Assembly (NCBI RefSeq): GCF_000472385.1
Contig: NZ_AWZU01000003.1
Coordinates: 291,557 to 354,787, forward strand
DNA length: 63,231 bases
Direction of reading: 5' to 3'
Source of the DNA: Bradyrhizobium sp. ARR65
GTDB lineage: Bacteria; Pseudomonadota; Alphaproteobacteria; Rhizobiales; Xanthobacteraceae
Positions 40,474 to 48,315 of the stretch are shown here, piece by piece; position 1 is the stretch's first letter; every line of letters begins with the position of its first letter. The position numbers and the translations under genes were made by a program. The notes below the pieces were generated by a model. The model saw only the letters and a list, made by a program, of their open reading frames with translations. It was not told where the DNA came from and searched no databases.

Positions 40474-40913
40474 TCCTTGAAACCACCCAGGGGCCCGTGA
40501 CCATCGAGATGCGTCCGGACCTCGCCCCCAACCATGTCGCACGCATCAAGGAACTCGTGCGCGAGGGCTTTTACGACGGCATCGTGTTCCATCGCGTGAT
40601 CGACGGCTTCATGGCGCAGACCGGCTGCCCGCAGGGCACCGGTACCGGCGGGAGCGGCAAAAAGCTGAAGGCCGAGTTCAACAGGGAGCCGCATGTGCGC
40701 GGCACAGCGTCGATGGCGCGCGCGGCCAATCCGGATTCCGCCGACAGCCAGTTCTTCATCTGCTTCGATGACGCCTCCTTCCTCAACGGCCAGTACACGG
40801 TCTGGGGCAAGGTCACCGAGGGCATGGAGAACGTCGACAAGATCAAGCGCGGCGAGCCGGTGCAGAACCCGGACAAGATCGTCAAGGCGCGCATGGCCGT
40901 GGACGCGGAGTAA
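40449..40913 (+). CDS. Peptidyl-prolyl isomerase (cyclophilin), cytoplasmic
   Basis: A 154-residue cyclophilin without signal peptide. Conserved segments are FYDGIVFHRVIDGFMAQTGC (active-site Arg), TASMARAANPDSADSQFFICF and LNGQYTVWGKVTEGMENVD. It is the cytosolic partner of the exported enzyme two genes upstream, a pairing common in alphaproteobacteria. Its start lies inside the preceding gene. Confidence 0.95.
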   Translation: MAVTENTLILETTQGPVTIEMRPDLAPNHVARIKELVREGFYDGIVFHRVIDGFMAQTGCPQGTGTGGSGKKLKAEFNREPHVRGTASMARAANPDSADSQFFICFDDASFLNGQYTVWGKVTEGMENVDKIKRGEPVQNPDKIVKARMAVDAE

Positions 40914-40924
40914 CTTAAAAGCCC

Positions 40925-41023
40925 GTCATTCCGGGGCGGTGCGAAGCACCGAACTATGGTGCGCAATTGCGCACCTGAGAATCTCGAGATTCCGGGTTCA
41001 CGCTTCGCGTGCCCCGGAATGAC
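40925..41023. repeat. Interspersed inverted repeat (GTCATTCCGGGG family)
   Basis: Bounded by a perfect 13-bp inverted repeat, GTCATTCCGGGGC and GCCCCGGAATGAC, with inner AATCTCGAGATT and GGGTTCACGCTTCGCGTG blocks. The same family is at 46555 and, degraded, near 45409-45475. Located between the cyclophilin gene and queA on the same strand, where the folded form could act in the queA leader. Confidence 0.75.
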
Positions 41024-41054
41024 AGCGAAGTGAGGAAGCGCGCACGCAAACTCT

Positions 41055-42140
41055 ATGCGCACCGATTTGTTCGACTTCGACCTGCCACCTGAAAGCATCG
41101 CGCTGCGTCCCGCGAGCCCGCGGGATTCCGCGCGCATGCTGGTGGTGCAGGGCGATGGCGTGCTGCGCGACCACGTGGTCTCGGAGCTGCCAAAATGGCT
41201 GGAGGCCGGCGATCAGCTCGTGGTCAACGACACCAAGGTCATCGCGGCGCAGTTGTCCGGCCGGCGCATTGGCCGGCCGACCGAGCCCAGGATCGATGCA
41301 ACATTGATCAAGCGGCTCGACGGCTCGCGCTGGCAGGCGCTGGTGAGGCCCGCCAAAAAACTCGTCGAGGGCGACACCATCCGTTTCGGCAATGAGGGCA
41401 AGGTCTGCCTGCTCGGCCATCTCGACGCCCAGGTCGAGCACAAGGGCGAGGAAGGCGAGGTCACGCTGTCCTTTTCGTTTCACGGCCCGGCGCTCGATCA
41501 GGCCATCGACGATCTCGGCGTAACGCCGCTGCCGCCCTATATCGCCTCCAAACGTGACATCGACAAGCGGGATGCGCAGGACTACCAGACCATGTTCGCG
41601 CAGGCCGAGGGCGCGGTCGCTGCACCGACCGCGGGCCTGCATTTCACGCCGGCGCTGGAATCCGCGCTACGCGCCCATGGCGTTGGCATTCACAGGATCA
41701 CGCTGCACGTGGGGGCGGGGACCTTCCTGCCGGTAAAGGCAGAGGATACCGAGGGCCATCGGATGCATGCCGAGTGGGGCCGCATCTCCGCCGAGACCGC
41801 TGCGGCGTTGAATCAGGCCCGCGCCGACCGGGGTCGGATCGTGGCGGTCGGCACCACCTCGCTGCGCCTCCTGGAAAGCGCGGCAGCCGAGGACGGTATG
41901 ATCGAGCCGTTCGCGGATGAGACCTCGATCTTCATCACGCCGGGCTATCGTTTTCGCGCGGTCGATATCCTGCTCACCAATTTCCACCTGCCGCGCTCGA
42001 CCCTGTTCATGCTGGTCTCGGCCTTCGCAGGGCTCGACACCATGAAGCACGCCTATGCCCACGCGATCGCCAAGAGGTATCGGTTCTATTCCTATGGCGA
42101 TGCGTGCTTGCTGTTTCGCGACAGGTCGGGCGATCGGTAG
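41055..42140 (+). CDS. queA: S-adenosylmethionine:tRNA ribosyltransferase-isomerase
   Basis: Transfers and isomerises the ribosyl part of SAM to preQ1-tRNA, making epoxyqueuosine. The 361-residue protein starts [20 protein letters not shown], typical of QueA, and holds [27 protein letters not shown] and [14 protein letters not shown]. It works after Tgt in the same pathway; tgt lies at 43472 and is separated from it by asd on the opposite strand. Confidence 0.97.
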   Translation: MRTDLFDFDLPPESIALRPASPRDSARMLVVQGDGVLRDHVVSELPKWLEAGDQLVVNDTKVIAAQLSGRRIGRPTEPRIDATLIKRLDGSRWQALVRPAKKLVEGDTIRFGNEGKVCLLGHLDAQVEHKGEEGEVTLSFSFHGPALDQAIDDLGVTPLPPYIASKRDIDKRDAQDYQTMFAQAEGAVAAPTAGLHFTPALESALRAHGVGIHRITLHVGAGTFLPVKAEDTEGHRMHAEWGRISAETAAALNQARADRGRIVAVGTTSLRLLESAAAEDGMIEPFADETSIFITPGYRFRAVDILLTNFHLPRSTLFMLVSAFAGLDTMKHAYAHAIAKRYRFYSYGDACLLFRDRSGDR

Positions 42141-42147
42141 ACTGAAG

Positions 42148-42175
42148 GATGGGTGGAGCGTGCGCTCGACCCATC
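42148..42175. terminator. Hairpin between convergent queA and asd
   Basis: GATGGGTGGAGCG and CGCTCGACCCATC pair over 13 positions with one mismatch around a 2-nt loop. It begins 7 bp after the queA stop and ends 7 bp before the asd stop, and so may terminate both. It also resembles the ggatgggt...acccatcc type of interspersed repeat in this genus. Confidence 0.6.
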
Positions 42176-42182
42176 TTACAAA

Positions 42183-43208
42183 TCAAGCCATCATCCGCTC
42201 CGGCAGCAGCTCCGCGATCTGCACGGCATTGAGCGCGGCGCCCTTCAGGAGCTGGTCGGCGGCGACGAACATCGCAATCGAGTGGCCGGATGGGTCGGAC
42301 AGATCCTTGCGGATACGGCCGACAAGCACGTCGTCCTGGCCCGAAGCATCGACCGGCATCGGGAAGTAATTGTTGGCCCGGTCGTCCACGACCCGCACGC
42401 CGGGCGCCACCGCCAGGATGTTGCGGACCTCGGCTTCCGAAATCGGCCTCTCGCATTCGAAGGTGATGGCTTCGCAATGCGCCCGCAACACCGGCACGCG
42501 CACGCAGGTGACGCCCACCCCGATCTTCTCGTCCTCGAAGATCTTGCGCGTTTCCTTGATGACCTTGCTCTCTTCGTCGTTGTAGCCGGTCTCCGGATCG
42601 ATCGCGGTGTTGTGGCTGAACAGGTTGAAGGCGTAAGGGTGCGGCATCACCTTGGGCGGAAACACCTGGCCGTTGAGATAGGCGCGGGTGGATTGCACCA
42701 ATTCGTCCATCGCTGCCGCACCTGCGCCGCTCGCCGCCTGATAGGTCGCGATGATCACGCGCTTGATACGGTTCTTCTGGTGGATCGGCCACAGCGGCAC
42801 CAGGGCCGTAATCGCGGCGCAATTCGGATTGGCGATGATGCCCTTGTGCTCGCGGATGCGCTGCGCGTTGATCTCGGGGATCACCAGCGGCACGTTAGGA
42901 TCCATGCGGAAGGCGGAGGAGTTGTCGACAACCACGGCGCCGGACCGCACGGCCAGAGGCGCGAACTTCCGCGAGATCGAGCCGCCCGCGGAGAACAGGG
43001 CGATGTCGACGCCCTCGAACGAGCGCTCGTTGAGCTCCTCGATCGTGACGGTCTTGCCGCGAAAGCTCACCGTCCTGCCGGCCGAACGCGCGCTCGCCAG
43101 CGCCTTCAGCTTGCTGACGCGAAAGTCGCGCTTGTCCATGGTGGCGATGAATTCGGCGCCCACCGCGCCGGTCACGCCGACAATCGCGACAACGGGATCG
43201 TTCTTCAC
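42183..43208 (-). CDS. asd: Aspartate-semialdehyde dehydrogenase
   Basis: Reduces aspartyl phosphate to aspartate semialdehyde, the branch point to lysine/diaminopimelate, threonine and methionine. The 341-residue protein has the NADP motif VVAIVGVTGAVGAEF, the active-site Cys in GIIANPNCAAITAL and later catalytic elements (VRVPVLRAHCEAI). The GTG at 43208 is preferred because GGAGA (43214-43218 on the minus strand) lies 5 nt before it; a GTG at 43220 has no such site. Its leader holds a hairpin-plus-T-run terminator and an upstream Thr/Lys-rich mini-ORF (43293-43364), which suggests attenuation. Confidence 0.95.
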   Translation of the reverse strand: MKNDPVVAIVGVTGAVGAEFIATMDKRDFRVSKLKALASARSAGRTVSFRGKTVTIEELNERSFEGVDIALFSAGGSISRKFAPLAVRSGAVVVDNSSAFRMDPNVPLVIPEINAQRIREHKGIIANPNCAAITALVPLWPIHQKNRIKRVIIATYQAASGAGAAAMDELVQSTRAYLNGQVFPPKVMPHPYAFNLFSHNTAIDPETGYNDEESKVIKETRKIFEDEKIGVGVTCVRVPVLRAHCEAITFECERPISEAEVRNILAVAPGVRVVDDRANNYFPMPVDASGQDDVLVGRIRKDLSDPSGHSIAMFVAADQLLKGAALNAVQIAELLPERMMA

Positions 43209-43229
43209 TTTGGTCTCCACCAGGCAATG

Positions 43230-43261
43230 AAAAAGCCCCGGACCTTTCTCAAGGCGGGGCT
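43230..43261 (-). terminator. Attenuator-type intrinsic terminator in the asd leader
   Basis: On the minus strand AGCCCCG pairs with CGGGGCT, with an inner CCTT/AAGG stem (the AAGG arm continues the outer arm; the partner side has a 2-nt GA bulge), and the stem is followed directly by TTTT. It ends only about 12 nt before the asd ribosome site, so it terminates nothing but the asd transcript itself. An upstream segment (43314-43321) could pair with the left arm (43253-43260) in 7 of 8 positions and so act as an antiterminator. Confidence 0.65.
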
Positions 43262-43292
43262 CGGTTCGAGATAACGCGGCTTTTCAGGTCAG

Positions 43293-43364
43293 CTACGCGC
43301 GCACGCCTCCGAGGCCCTGCCGGGCTTTGCTGGTTTTGGTCGTGCGTTTGGTCGCGGTGAACAT
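43293..43364 (-). CDS. Putative Thr/Lys-rich leader peptide of asd
   Basis: A 23-codon ORF upstream of asd, starting with ATG at 43364 and ending in TAG. Codons 3-13 encode TATKRTTKTSK: five Thr and three Lys within eleven residues, the two amino acids made downstream of Asd. No ribosome site precedes it, but the predicted transcription start falls within about 2-3 nt of the ATG, so translation may be leaderless, as described for the trpL attenuator of Sinorhizobium meliloti. Position, composition and the following terminator fit a ribosome-mediated attenuator. No experimental evidence is known to me. Confidence 0.5.
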   Translation of the reverse strand: MFTATKRTTKTSKARQGLGGVRA

Positions 43365-43372
43365 GGCGGGGG

Positions 43373-43401
43373 AACATAGGGGCAGGGCGGAGCGCCGTCA
43401 A
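43373..43401 (-). promoter_or_regulatory. Promoter of the asd leader transcript
   Basis: On the minus strand TTGACG (43396-43401) and TATGTT (43373-43378) are separated by exactly 17 bp, a good sigma-70-type promoter. The expected start of transcription is about 43365-43367, essentially at the ATG of the mini-ORF. Confidence 0.65.
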
Positions 43402-43471
43402 CGGCTTTCAAGGCCGATAACGGCTGCAGAACGGTTGAATCCGACCGCGTTGTTACGCCATAAGCCGGCCC

Positions 43472-44611
43472 ATGATGCTTCCCAACCATTTCGAACTGCT
43501 CGCGACCGACGGCACGGCCCGCACAGGCCGACTGACCACGCCGCACGGCCTGGTGCGCACGCCCGCCTTCATGCCGGTCGGCACGGCCGGGGCCATGAAG
43601 GGCCTGTACTGGCGCGAGGTCCGTGAAGCCGGCTCCGACATCGTGCTCGGCAACACCTATCATCTGATGCTGCGGCCTGGCGCTGAGCGCATTGCCGCGC
43701 TCGGCGGGCTGCAGCGCTTCACCGGATGGGGCGGGCCGATGCTGACCGATTCCGGCGGCTTCCAGGTGATGTCGCTCTCGGATTTGCGCAAGCTGACCGA
43801 GCAGGCCGTGACCTTCCGCTCCCATATCGACGGTGTGAAGGTCGAGCTGTCGCCAGAGCGATCGATCGAGGTGCAGCGCCTGCTCGGCTCCGACATCGCC
43901 ATGCAGCTTGACGAATGCGTGCGACTGCCCGCCGAGCGCGCGGACATCGATCGCGCGATGCAGCTCTCCCTGCGCTGGGCGGAGCGCTCCAAGCGTGCCT
44001 TCGAAACCGCTCCGCCCGGCTACATGCTGTTCGGCATCGTGCAGGGCGGCGATCTCCCCGAGCTCCGCAAGATCAGCGCGCGCGAGCTCGCCGACATCGG
44101 CTTTCACGGTTACGCGATCGGCGGGCTCGCCGTGGGCGAGCCGCAGGCGGTGATGCTGGCTATGATCGATGAGACCGCGCCGCTGCTGCCTGCCGATCGG
44201 CCGCGCTACCTGATGGGCGTCGGCACGCCGGACGATATTCTGGAGGCGGTCAGGCGCGGCATCGATATGTTCGACTGCGTGCTGCCGACGCGCAACGGAC
44301 GGCATGGCGTCGCCTTCACCCGGTTCGGCGCCATCAACCTGCGCAACGCGCGCCACGCCAATGATCCGCGGCCGCTGGATGAGGAAAGCACCTGGCCCTC
44401 GACGCGAGACATCTCGCGCGCCTATCTGCATCACCTCGTCAGATCAGGCGAGACACTGGGTGCGATGCTCTTGTCCGAGATCAACATCGCCTATTATCAG
44501 CGCCTGATGGCCGACATCAGGGACGCGATCACGAACGGTAGCTTTTCGGAGCTTTACGAGCGTACGCGCGCCGGTTGGACACGGGGCGATATCGCCCCTC
44601 TGACAAGCTAA
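43472..44611 (+). CDS. tgt: Queuine/preQ1 tRNA-ribosyltransferase
   Basis: Exchanges guanine 34 of GUN-anticodon tRNAs for preQ1. The 379-residue protein keeps the catalytic parts: [12 protein letters not shown] with the general Asp, [13 protein letters not shown], and the nucleophile Asp in [17 protein letters not shown]. The canonical zinc site is missing: where E. coli has C-x-C-x2-C (ECDCYTCRNYS) this protein reads [11 protein letters not shown], and the His of the E. coli IHN motif is Ile (SEINIAYYQ). Start may be the ATG at 43472 or 43475. Divergent from asd; its last bases overlap the convergent small gene at 44608. Confidence 0.93.
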   Translation: MMLPNHFELLATDGTARTGRLTTPHGLVRTPAFMPVGTAGAMKGLYWREVREAGSDIVLGNTYHLMLRPGAERIAALGGLQRFTGWGGPMLTDSGGFQVMSLSDLRKLTEQAVTFRSHIDGVKVELSPERSIEVQRLLGSDIAMQLDECVRLPAERADIDRAMQLSLRWAERSKRAFETAPPGYMLFGIVQGGDLPELRKISARELADIGFHGYAIGGLAVGEPQAVMLAMIDETAPLLPADRPRYLMGVGTPDDILEAVRRGIDMFDCVLPTRNGRHGVAFTRFGAINLRNARHANDPRPLDEESTWPSTRDISRAYLHHLVRSGETLGAMLLSEINIAYYQRLMADIRDAITNGSFSELYERTRAGWTRGDIAPLTS

Positions 44612-44823
44612 TTGCACATCATCCGCTTGGTCGTGTGCTTGGTCACGAAACCGTAACCGCAGGTGTCGCAAGTCCAGAGATAGCTGATCAGATTGTCCGA
44701 CAGATAGGCGGAAGCTTCCGCGGCTACCATGGAGTCTGCGCAGACAGGGCAGGTTGGTAGTTCGCTCCCGCGCGGATCGGGGAGAGGCGTGACGGTCGAC
44801 AGGAATTCAGCAAGAGCTGGCAT
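44608..44823 (-). CDS. Small zinc-ribbon-like protein
   Basis: A 71-residue protein with two Cys pairs, [10 protein letters not shown] and [10 protein letters not shown], arranged as a short zinc ribbon, and a basic C-terminus. ATG at 44823 ([12 protein letters not shown]) is preferred over an upstream frame extension of 23 residues. Overlaps the tgt stop region by 4 bp, convergent. No function known; small zinc-ribbon proteins of this kind are common in Bradyrhizobium. Confidence 0.72.
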   Translation of the reverse strand: MPALAEFLSTVTPLPDPRGSELPTCPVCADSMVAAEASAYLSDNLISYLWTCDTCGYGFVTKHTTKRMMCN

Positions 44824-45046
44824 CGCGGACCCCTCTGCGTTCCGAAGCCTTGCACAACTTATACACCAAAATCGTTGACAGTGTAGCAACACAATTGCGT
44901 AGCTTTTGCGTTATTTGGCCGCGCTAAACTTTTGCAACGCAACGTACTTTGATTTGAATCATTGTTCCTTGCGCCGCGGCGTGCCCAGTCGCTAACTTCC
45001 GCCATCGGCCCGGTCCTCGCGCTTTCACTGTCATCAGGGGTTCATA

Positions 45047-45157
45047 ATGGATGCACCGGCAGCCACGGGTGCAAATGCCGGCAAGATCATTCTTGCCATC
45101 GTGCCGTCGTTCTCCGAACGCTATCTTTCGACCGCTTTGTTTGAAGGAATTGGATGA
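45047..45157 (+). pseudogene. cysK remnant (C-terminus of cysteine synthase)
   Basis: A 36-codon frame ending GKIILAIVPSFSERYLSTALFEG matches the last residues of cysteine synthase A (family pattern: GK-x-I-V-V-x-L-P-D-x-G-E-R-Y-L-S-T-x-L-F). Nothing of the PLP-binding core precedes it: 44824-45046 shows no related sequence. The stop TGA overlaps the ATG of brnA (ATGA), so the remnant keeps its old junction with the next gene and may still be translated from ATG 45047 to lead ribosomes to brnA. Confidence 0.65.
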
Positions 45158-45396
45158 TGCGGGATCAGCCGAGAAGACCGCGGACCTTAAGTGACGCGCG
45201 CAGCGAAGCCGAAGCTGCGTTCAAGAAGGTGACCGCCAAAGTTGCGGAAGCGCCGCCCGGGAAGACCGCCATTCCCGGCGTGAAGGAACAGGTTACGCTG
45301 CGGATCGACCAGGATGTGCTGGAATATTTCCAGCGGGGCGGCCCCGGCTGGCAGGACCGCATCAACGAAGCGCTGCGCAAGGCGGCGGGGAAGTAG
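45154..45396 (+). CDS. BrnA-like antitoxin, orphan
   Basis: An 80-residue protein of the BrnA antitoxin family: a basic N-terminal segment, then VKEQVTLRIDQDVLEYFQRG and PGWQDRINEALRKAAGK, a ribbon-helix-helix DNA-binding pattern. No BrnT RNase toxin gene is adjacent. The start may be ATG 45154, overlapping the cysK remnant stop, or ATG 45157, which is better spaced from AAGGA (45145-45149). Such solitary members may act as plain regulators. Confidence 0.75.
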   Translation: MMRDQPRRPRTLSDARSEAEAAFKKVTAKVAEAPPGKTAIPGVKEQVTLRIDQDVLEYFQRGGPGWQDRINEALRKAAGK

Positions 45397-45485
45397 TTTC
45401 TAAGCCCCCGCCGTTCCGGGGCGACGCGACAGCCTCGAACCCGGAACCTTGAGATGGTTCGGTTCTGCGGGCTGTCTTGACCGGA

Positions 45486-46394
45486 TTACAATTTGACCGG
45501 ATGGTCGGCCGGTTGCTTGAGCGCAGAGGGCGAGGCAGCCCGTTCGGATGCCTTCAGATTCAACAGATTGCCGGTGAGGATGAGGCCGGCGCCGAGCACC
45601 GTGAATGCATCGAGCCGCTCGGCATAGAGCAGCCAGCCGGCGGTTGCGGTCAGCGGCACCCGTAGGAAATCCATCGGCACCACGACGGTGGCGTCGGCAT
45701 AGCGCATCGCGTTCGCAAGGCAATAATGCGAGTACGTGCCGCAGACGGCGATCACGACCATCCAGCCCCAGCCATCGGCGGACGGCCAAGTCAAGGTGTA
45801 AAGCGTCGGCAAGAGACCGGCAGTCGACTGCACGACAAGCATCCAGAAGATGATCGCAAGCGCGCTCTCGGTGCGGGTCAGCGATTTGACGAGGACCATC
45901 GAGATGCCGAAGCCGACTGCGGCGCCAAGCGCAATAAGTTGTCCCGGATTGATCTCGCCCGCGGCGGGGCGCACGATGATAGCGACGCCAACGATACCGA
46001 GCACAATTGCCGTCAGCTTCCGGAATGTGAGGTGTTCGCCGAGGAAACTCGCCGCCAGGATCGCGGTCCAGATCGGCATGGTGAATTCGATCGCCACCAC
46101 CTGTCCGATCGGGATCAGCGTCAGCGCGAAGAACCAGCCGAGCTGCGCGCCATAGTGGATAAGGTTGCGGGCGATGTGCTGCGGCAGGCGCGAGGTCCTC
46201 AAGGCGGCAAAGCCGCCGCTCCGATGGATGAGCGGATAGAGCAGCAGGAAGCCGAGGAGGGAACGCACCTCCATCAGCTCGAACACGTTCAATTCGCGCG
46301 TGGCCTCGCGGCCGGCGACCGCCATGACCAGCATCAGCGAAAGCCAGCCCGCCATCCAGAGCGCGGCCATTGGTTTGGAAGGCGTCGTCGACAT
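45486..46394 (-). CDS. DMT-superfamily transporter (EamA domains)
   Basis: A 302-residue membrane protein with about ten helices forming two EamA repeats, with the characteristic segments EVRSLLGFLLLYPLI, GQVVAIEFTMPIWTAILAAS and DATVVVPMDFLRVPLTATAG. Proteins of this type export or import small metabolites; no substrate can be assigned. ATG at 46394 (MSTTPSKPMAALWMAGW) is preferred over a frame extension of 32 residues. Confidence 0.88.
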   Translation of the reverse strand: MSTTPSKPMAALWMAGWLSLMLVMAVAGREATRELNVFELMEVRSLLGFLLLYPLIHRSGGFAALRTSRLPQHIARNLIHYGAQLGWFFALTLIPIGQVVAIEFTMPIWTAILAASFLGEHLTFRKLTAIVLGIVGVAIIVRPAAGEINPGQLIALGAAVGFGISMVLVKSLTRTESALAIIFWMLVVQSTAGLLPTLYTLTWPSADGWGWMVVIAVCGTYSHYCLANAMRYADATVVVPMDFLRVPLTATAGWLLYAERLDAFTVLGAGLILTGNLLNLKASERAASPSALKQPADHPVKL

Positions 46395-46554
46395 GGCGCA
46401 GCGGGACCCGGTGGACAAAGGGCAGGCCGGTATCGGCGAAAGGAGGCGCATTTGCAACCGCAAATGCGCCCGGCATCTGCAACCCGGCACCTGCAGGTCG
46501 TGAAGGTGAATTTCACCGTCGGAGGATCGAGCGGTTTGGTGCTAGTTGCTTCGC

Positions 46555-46631
46555 GTCATTCCGGGGACGCGAAGCGTGAACCCGGAATCTCGAGGTTCCG
46601 GGTTCGATGCTTCGCATCGCCCCGGAACGAC
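46555..46631. repeat. Interspersed inverted repeat (GTCATTCCGGGG family), second copy
   Basis: Starts GTCATTCCGGGG and ends CCCCGGAACGAC, with inner arms AACCCGGAATCTCGAG and GGTTCCGGGTTC, the same layout as the copy at 40925. A degraded relative lies near 45409-45475 next to the DMT transporter. It precedes the RidA gene by 21 bp. Confidence 0.75.
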
Positions 46632-46652
46632 GAAAAAGGGAGAGAGACGATC

Positions 46653-47051
46653 ATGCGCATCTTGCAACCAGCCGAATGGTCTCGGCCACGAGGCTTTTCC
46701 CATGGCGTCGAATTCAGTGGTCCCGGGCGATGGATCGTGCTGGCGGGTCAGACGGGCGGCGACGAAAAGGGCGACTATGCGCCCGATATGGCGACGCAGG
46801 TTTCGACTGCCTTGCGGCGGATCACAAAACTGCTCGCCGAAGCCGGCGCCGGCCCTGAGCATATTGTTCGCCTGACCTGGTATCTCACCAGCCGCAACGA
46901 ATATGAGTCCGCAGGAGCTGGCATCGCCAGCGCCTGGAAAGAGACGCTGGGTCGCAACTTCCCGCCTTCAACCCTGCTCTATATCGACGGCCTGGTCGAT
47001 GCCCGGGCCAAGGTTGAGATCGAAGTGACGGCCTTCGTTCCGGCCGCTTAG
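46653..47051 (+). CDS. RidA family protein (YjgF/YER057c/UK114)
   Basis: A 132-residue homologue of RidA deaminases, which hydrolyse reactive enamine/imine intermediates. Family elements are FSHGVEFSGPGRWIVLAGQT, the QVSTALRRITKLLAEAGAG helix with EHIVRLTWYLTS, and the C-terminal LVDARAKVEIEVTAFVP, in which the Arg contacts the substrate carboxylate in the family. The ATG at 46653 follows GGGAGAG. A small gene follows after 11 bp. Confidence 0.9.
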   Translation: MRILQPAEWSRPRGFSHGVEFSGPGRWIVLAGQTGGDEKGDYAPDMATQVSTALRRITKLLAEAGAGPEHIVRLTWYLTSRNEYESAGAGIASAWKETLGRNFPPSTLLYIDGLVDARAKVEIEVTAFVPAA

Positions 47052-47062
47052 GAGACCTTGTA

Positions 47063-47263
47063 ATGACGCAACGAAAAACGTCCGCTGATTTCGTCACCGC
47101 CTTCGCGACCGGCTGGCCGGAGCAGGAGCCGCACATCATGGTGTTGTCGCTGACCACACAGAAAGGCGTGCAGGATTTTGCCCTGACCAAGGAGCAGGCG
47201 CTTCTGATTGCGAAGACAATGAACCAGACCGCGGAGCGGCTGGCGAAACCAAAAGCGCGCTGA
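47063..47263 (+). CDS. Small protein of unknown function, RidA operon
   Basis: A 66-residue soluble protein (EQEPHIMVLSLTTQKGVQDF, ALLIAKTMNQTAERLAKPKA). It has no signal peptide and no recognised family. The 11-bp spacing from ridA and the shared terminator at 47247 put it in the same operon. Confidence 0.65.
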   Translation: MTQRKTSADFVTAFATGWPEQEPHIMVLSLTTQKGVQDFALTKEQALLIAKTMNQTAERLAKPKAR

Positions 47264-47278
47264 TGCGCGCTTTTGGTT
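47247..47278. terminator. Strong bidirectional terminator
   Basis: AACCAAAAGCGCGC and its perfect complement GCGCGCTTTTGGTT form a 14-bp stem with loop TGAT, overlapping the stop of the small gene at 47063 and ending 11 bp before the stop of the convergent gene at 47289. The A/T tracts within the stem suit termination in both directions. Confidence 0.75.
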
Positions 47279-47288
47279 CGGGCAGAAC

Positions 47289-47768
47289 CTAGCGCGACAG
47301 CGTGATCGAAGCGCCGCGGAACTGGTTTTCCGCCCGCATCGTGATCGATTGGCGATTGCCGCGGGTGACGAGCGAGATATTGGCGTTGAAGCCGGGACCG
47401 CTGGCGACCACCTGGAAGCTGCCGTCACGCCCGCGGCCCTGCAGGTTGCCGGTGACATTGCGGCTGGCCTCGCTCCACGTGCCCGAGATTGCGCCGCCCG
47501 GCTCCGCGACCACATCGCCGCGGAGATCGAACTTGTAGGACTCGCTGGCGCAGGTGAGCGTCAGGTCCATCCGTGGGCCACCGACCGCGTAAGTCGCGCG
47601 GCAGCGGATGCGCTCGGTCGAGCCGTCATCCAGCGTCACCGTGCCGCTGCCGGCCCAGCGGCCGGCGAGCGCCGCGAACGGACCGGCTTGCGCGTGAGCG
47701 GCGGGGCCAAAAAGGCCAGTACCAAATAAAACGGCGGCTGTGATGAACAGCCGCCGGAAATTGCTCAC
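47289..47768 (-). CDS. Secreted protein of unknown function
   Basis: A 159-residue product with a signal peptide (RLFITAAVLFGTGLFGPAAH, cleavage near AHA-Q) and a mature domain of repeated short beta strands: GRWAGSGTVTLDDGSTERIR, GPRMDLTLTCASESYKFDLR and NISLVTRGNRQSITMRAEN, suggesting a lipocalin-like or beta-sandwich fold with one Cys pair. Start is probably GTG at 47768, right before the signal sequence. The next upstream gene has a similar small secreted product; they may be cotranscribed (22-bp gap). Confidence 0.7.
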   Translation of the reverse strand: MSNFRRLFITAAVLFGTGLFGPAAHAQAGPFAALAGRWAGSGTVTLDDGSTERIRCRATYAVGGPRMDLTLTCASESYKFDLRGDVVAEPGGAISGTWSEASRNVTGNLQGRGRDGSFQVVASGPGFNANISLVTRGNRQSITMRAENQFRGASITLSR

Positions 47769-47790
47769 GCCACCGTTGGTTGTGACGACC

Positions 47791-48141
47791 CTATTGCCGC
47801 GATGCTTCCCACCGACCGCTGCACGGTATGCCCGCTGACGCACCATTCCACTTACCCGATCCGACATTGCCATTGAGTTGTCCGTTCGCATATGCACCGT
47901 TGATTGAGACACGAACAAGGCCCTCTCGTCCGATGCTGCCGGAGACATTCGCACCGGCTGCCGAAATCTTACCGTCCGTGACCGTAAGCGTCGAGCTTGC
48001 GGTGGGCTCGCAACTGCCGGTCTTGGTCACGATCGTGACATGCCAGAGTCCATCGTAAGGCGATGCCGCAAACGCCGGAGCCGTTGCCGCGCCGGCCAGA
48101 ACGGAAGCACAAATAATCGTACCGATGCGATTGAAACGCAT
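47791..48141 (-). CDS. Secreted protein of unknown function
   Basis: A 116-residue product with a signal peptide (MRFNRIGTIICASVLAGAAT, cleavage near AFA-A) and a beta-rich mature part, YDGLWHVTIVTKTGSC through GQLNGNVGSGKWNGASAGIP to CSGRWEASR. The two Cys probably form a disulfide and the fold may be a small beta barrel. The GRW and G/S-rich strand patterns resemble those of the neighbouring gene, so they may be distant relatives. ATG 48141 begins the signal peptide. Confidence 0.7.
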   Translation of the reverse strand: MRFNRIGTIICASVLAGAATAPAFAASPYDGLWHVTIVTKTGSCEPTASSTLTVTDGKISAAGANVSGSIGREGLVRVSINGAYANGQLNGNVGSGKWNGASAGIPCSGRWEASRQ

Positions 48142-48315
48142 GAATGAGAAATCCTCAATGTGGGGGATAGGGTGGCTTATTCGGGTCAAATGTGACGAAA
48201 ATTTGCTGCAATCGGTCTATGGATTACCTGAGCGCCTTCAATGACATAGGTGCAGCGACGCCGGATGCCCGGATGGTTAACGCATCCAACTCCGGTCACC
48301 CAGGCGGCCGTCCAC

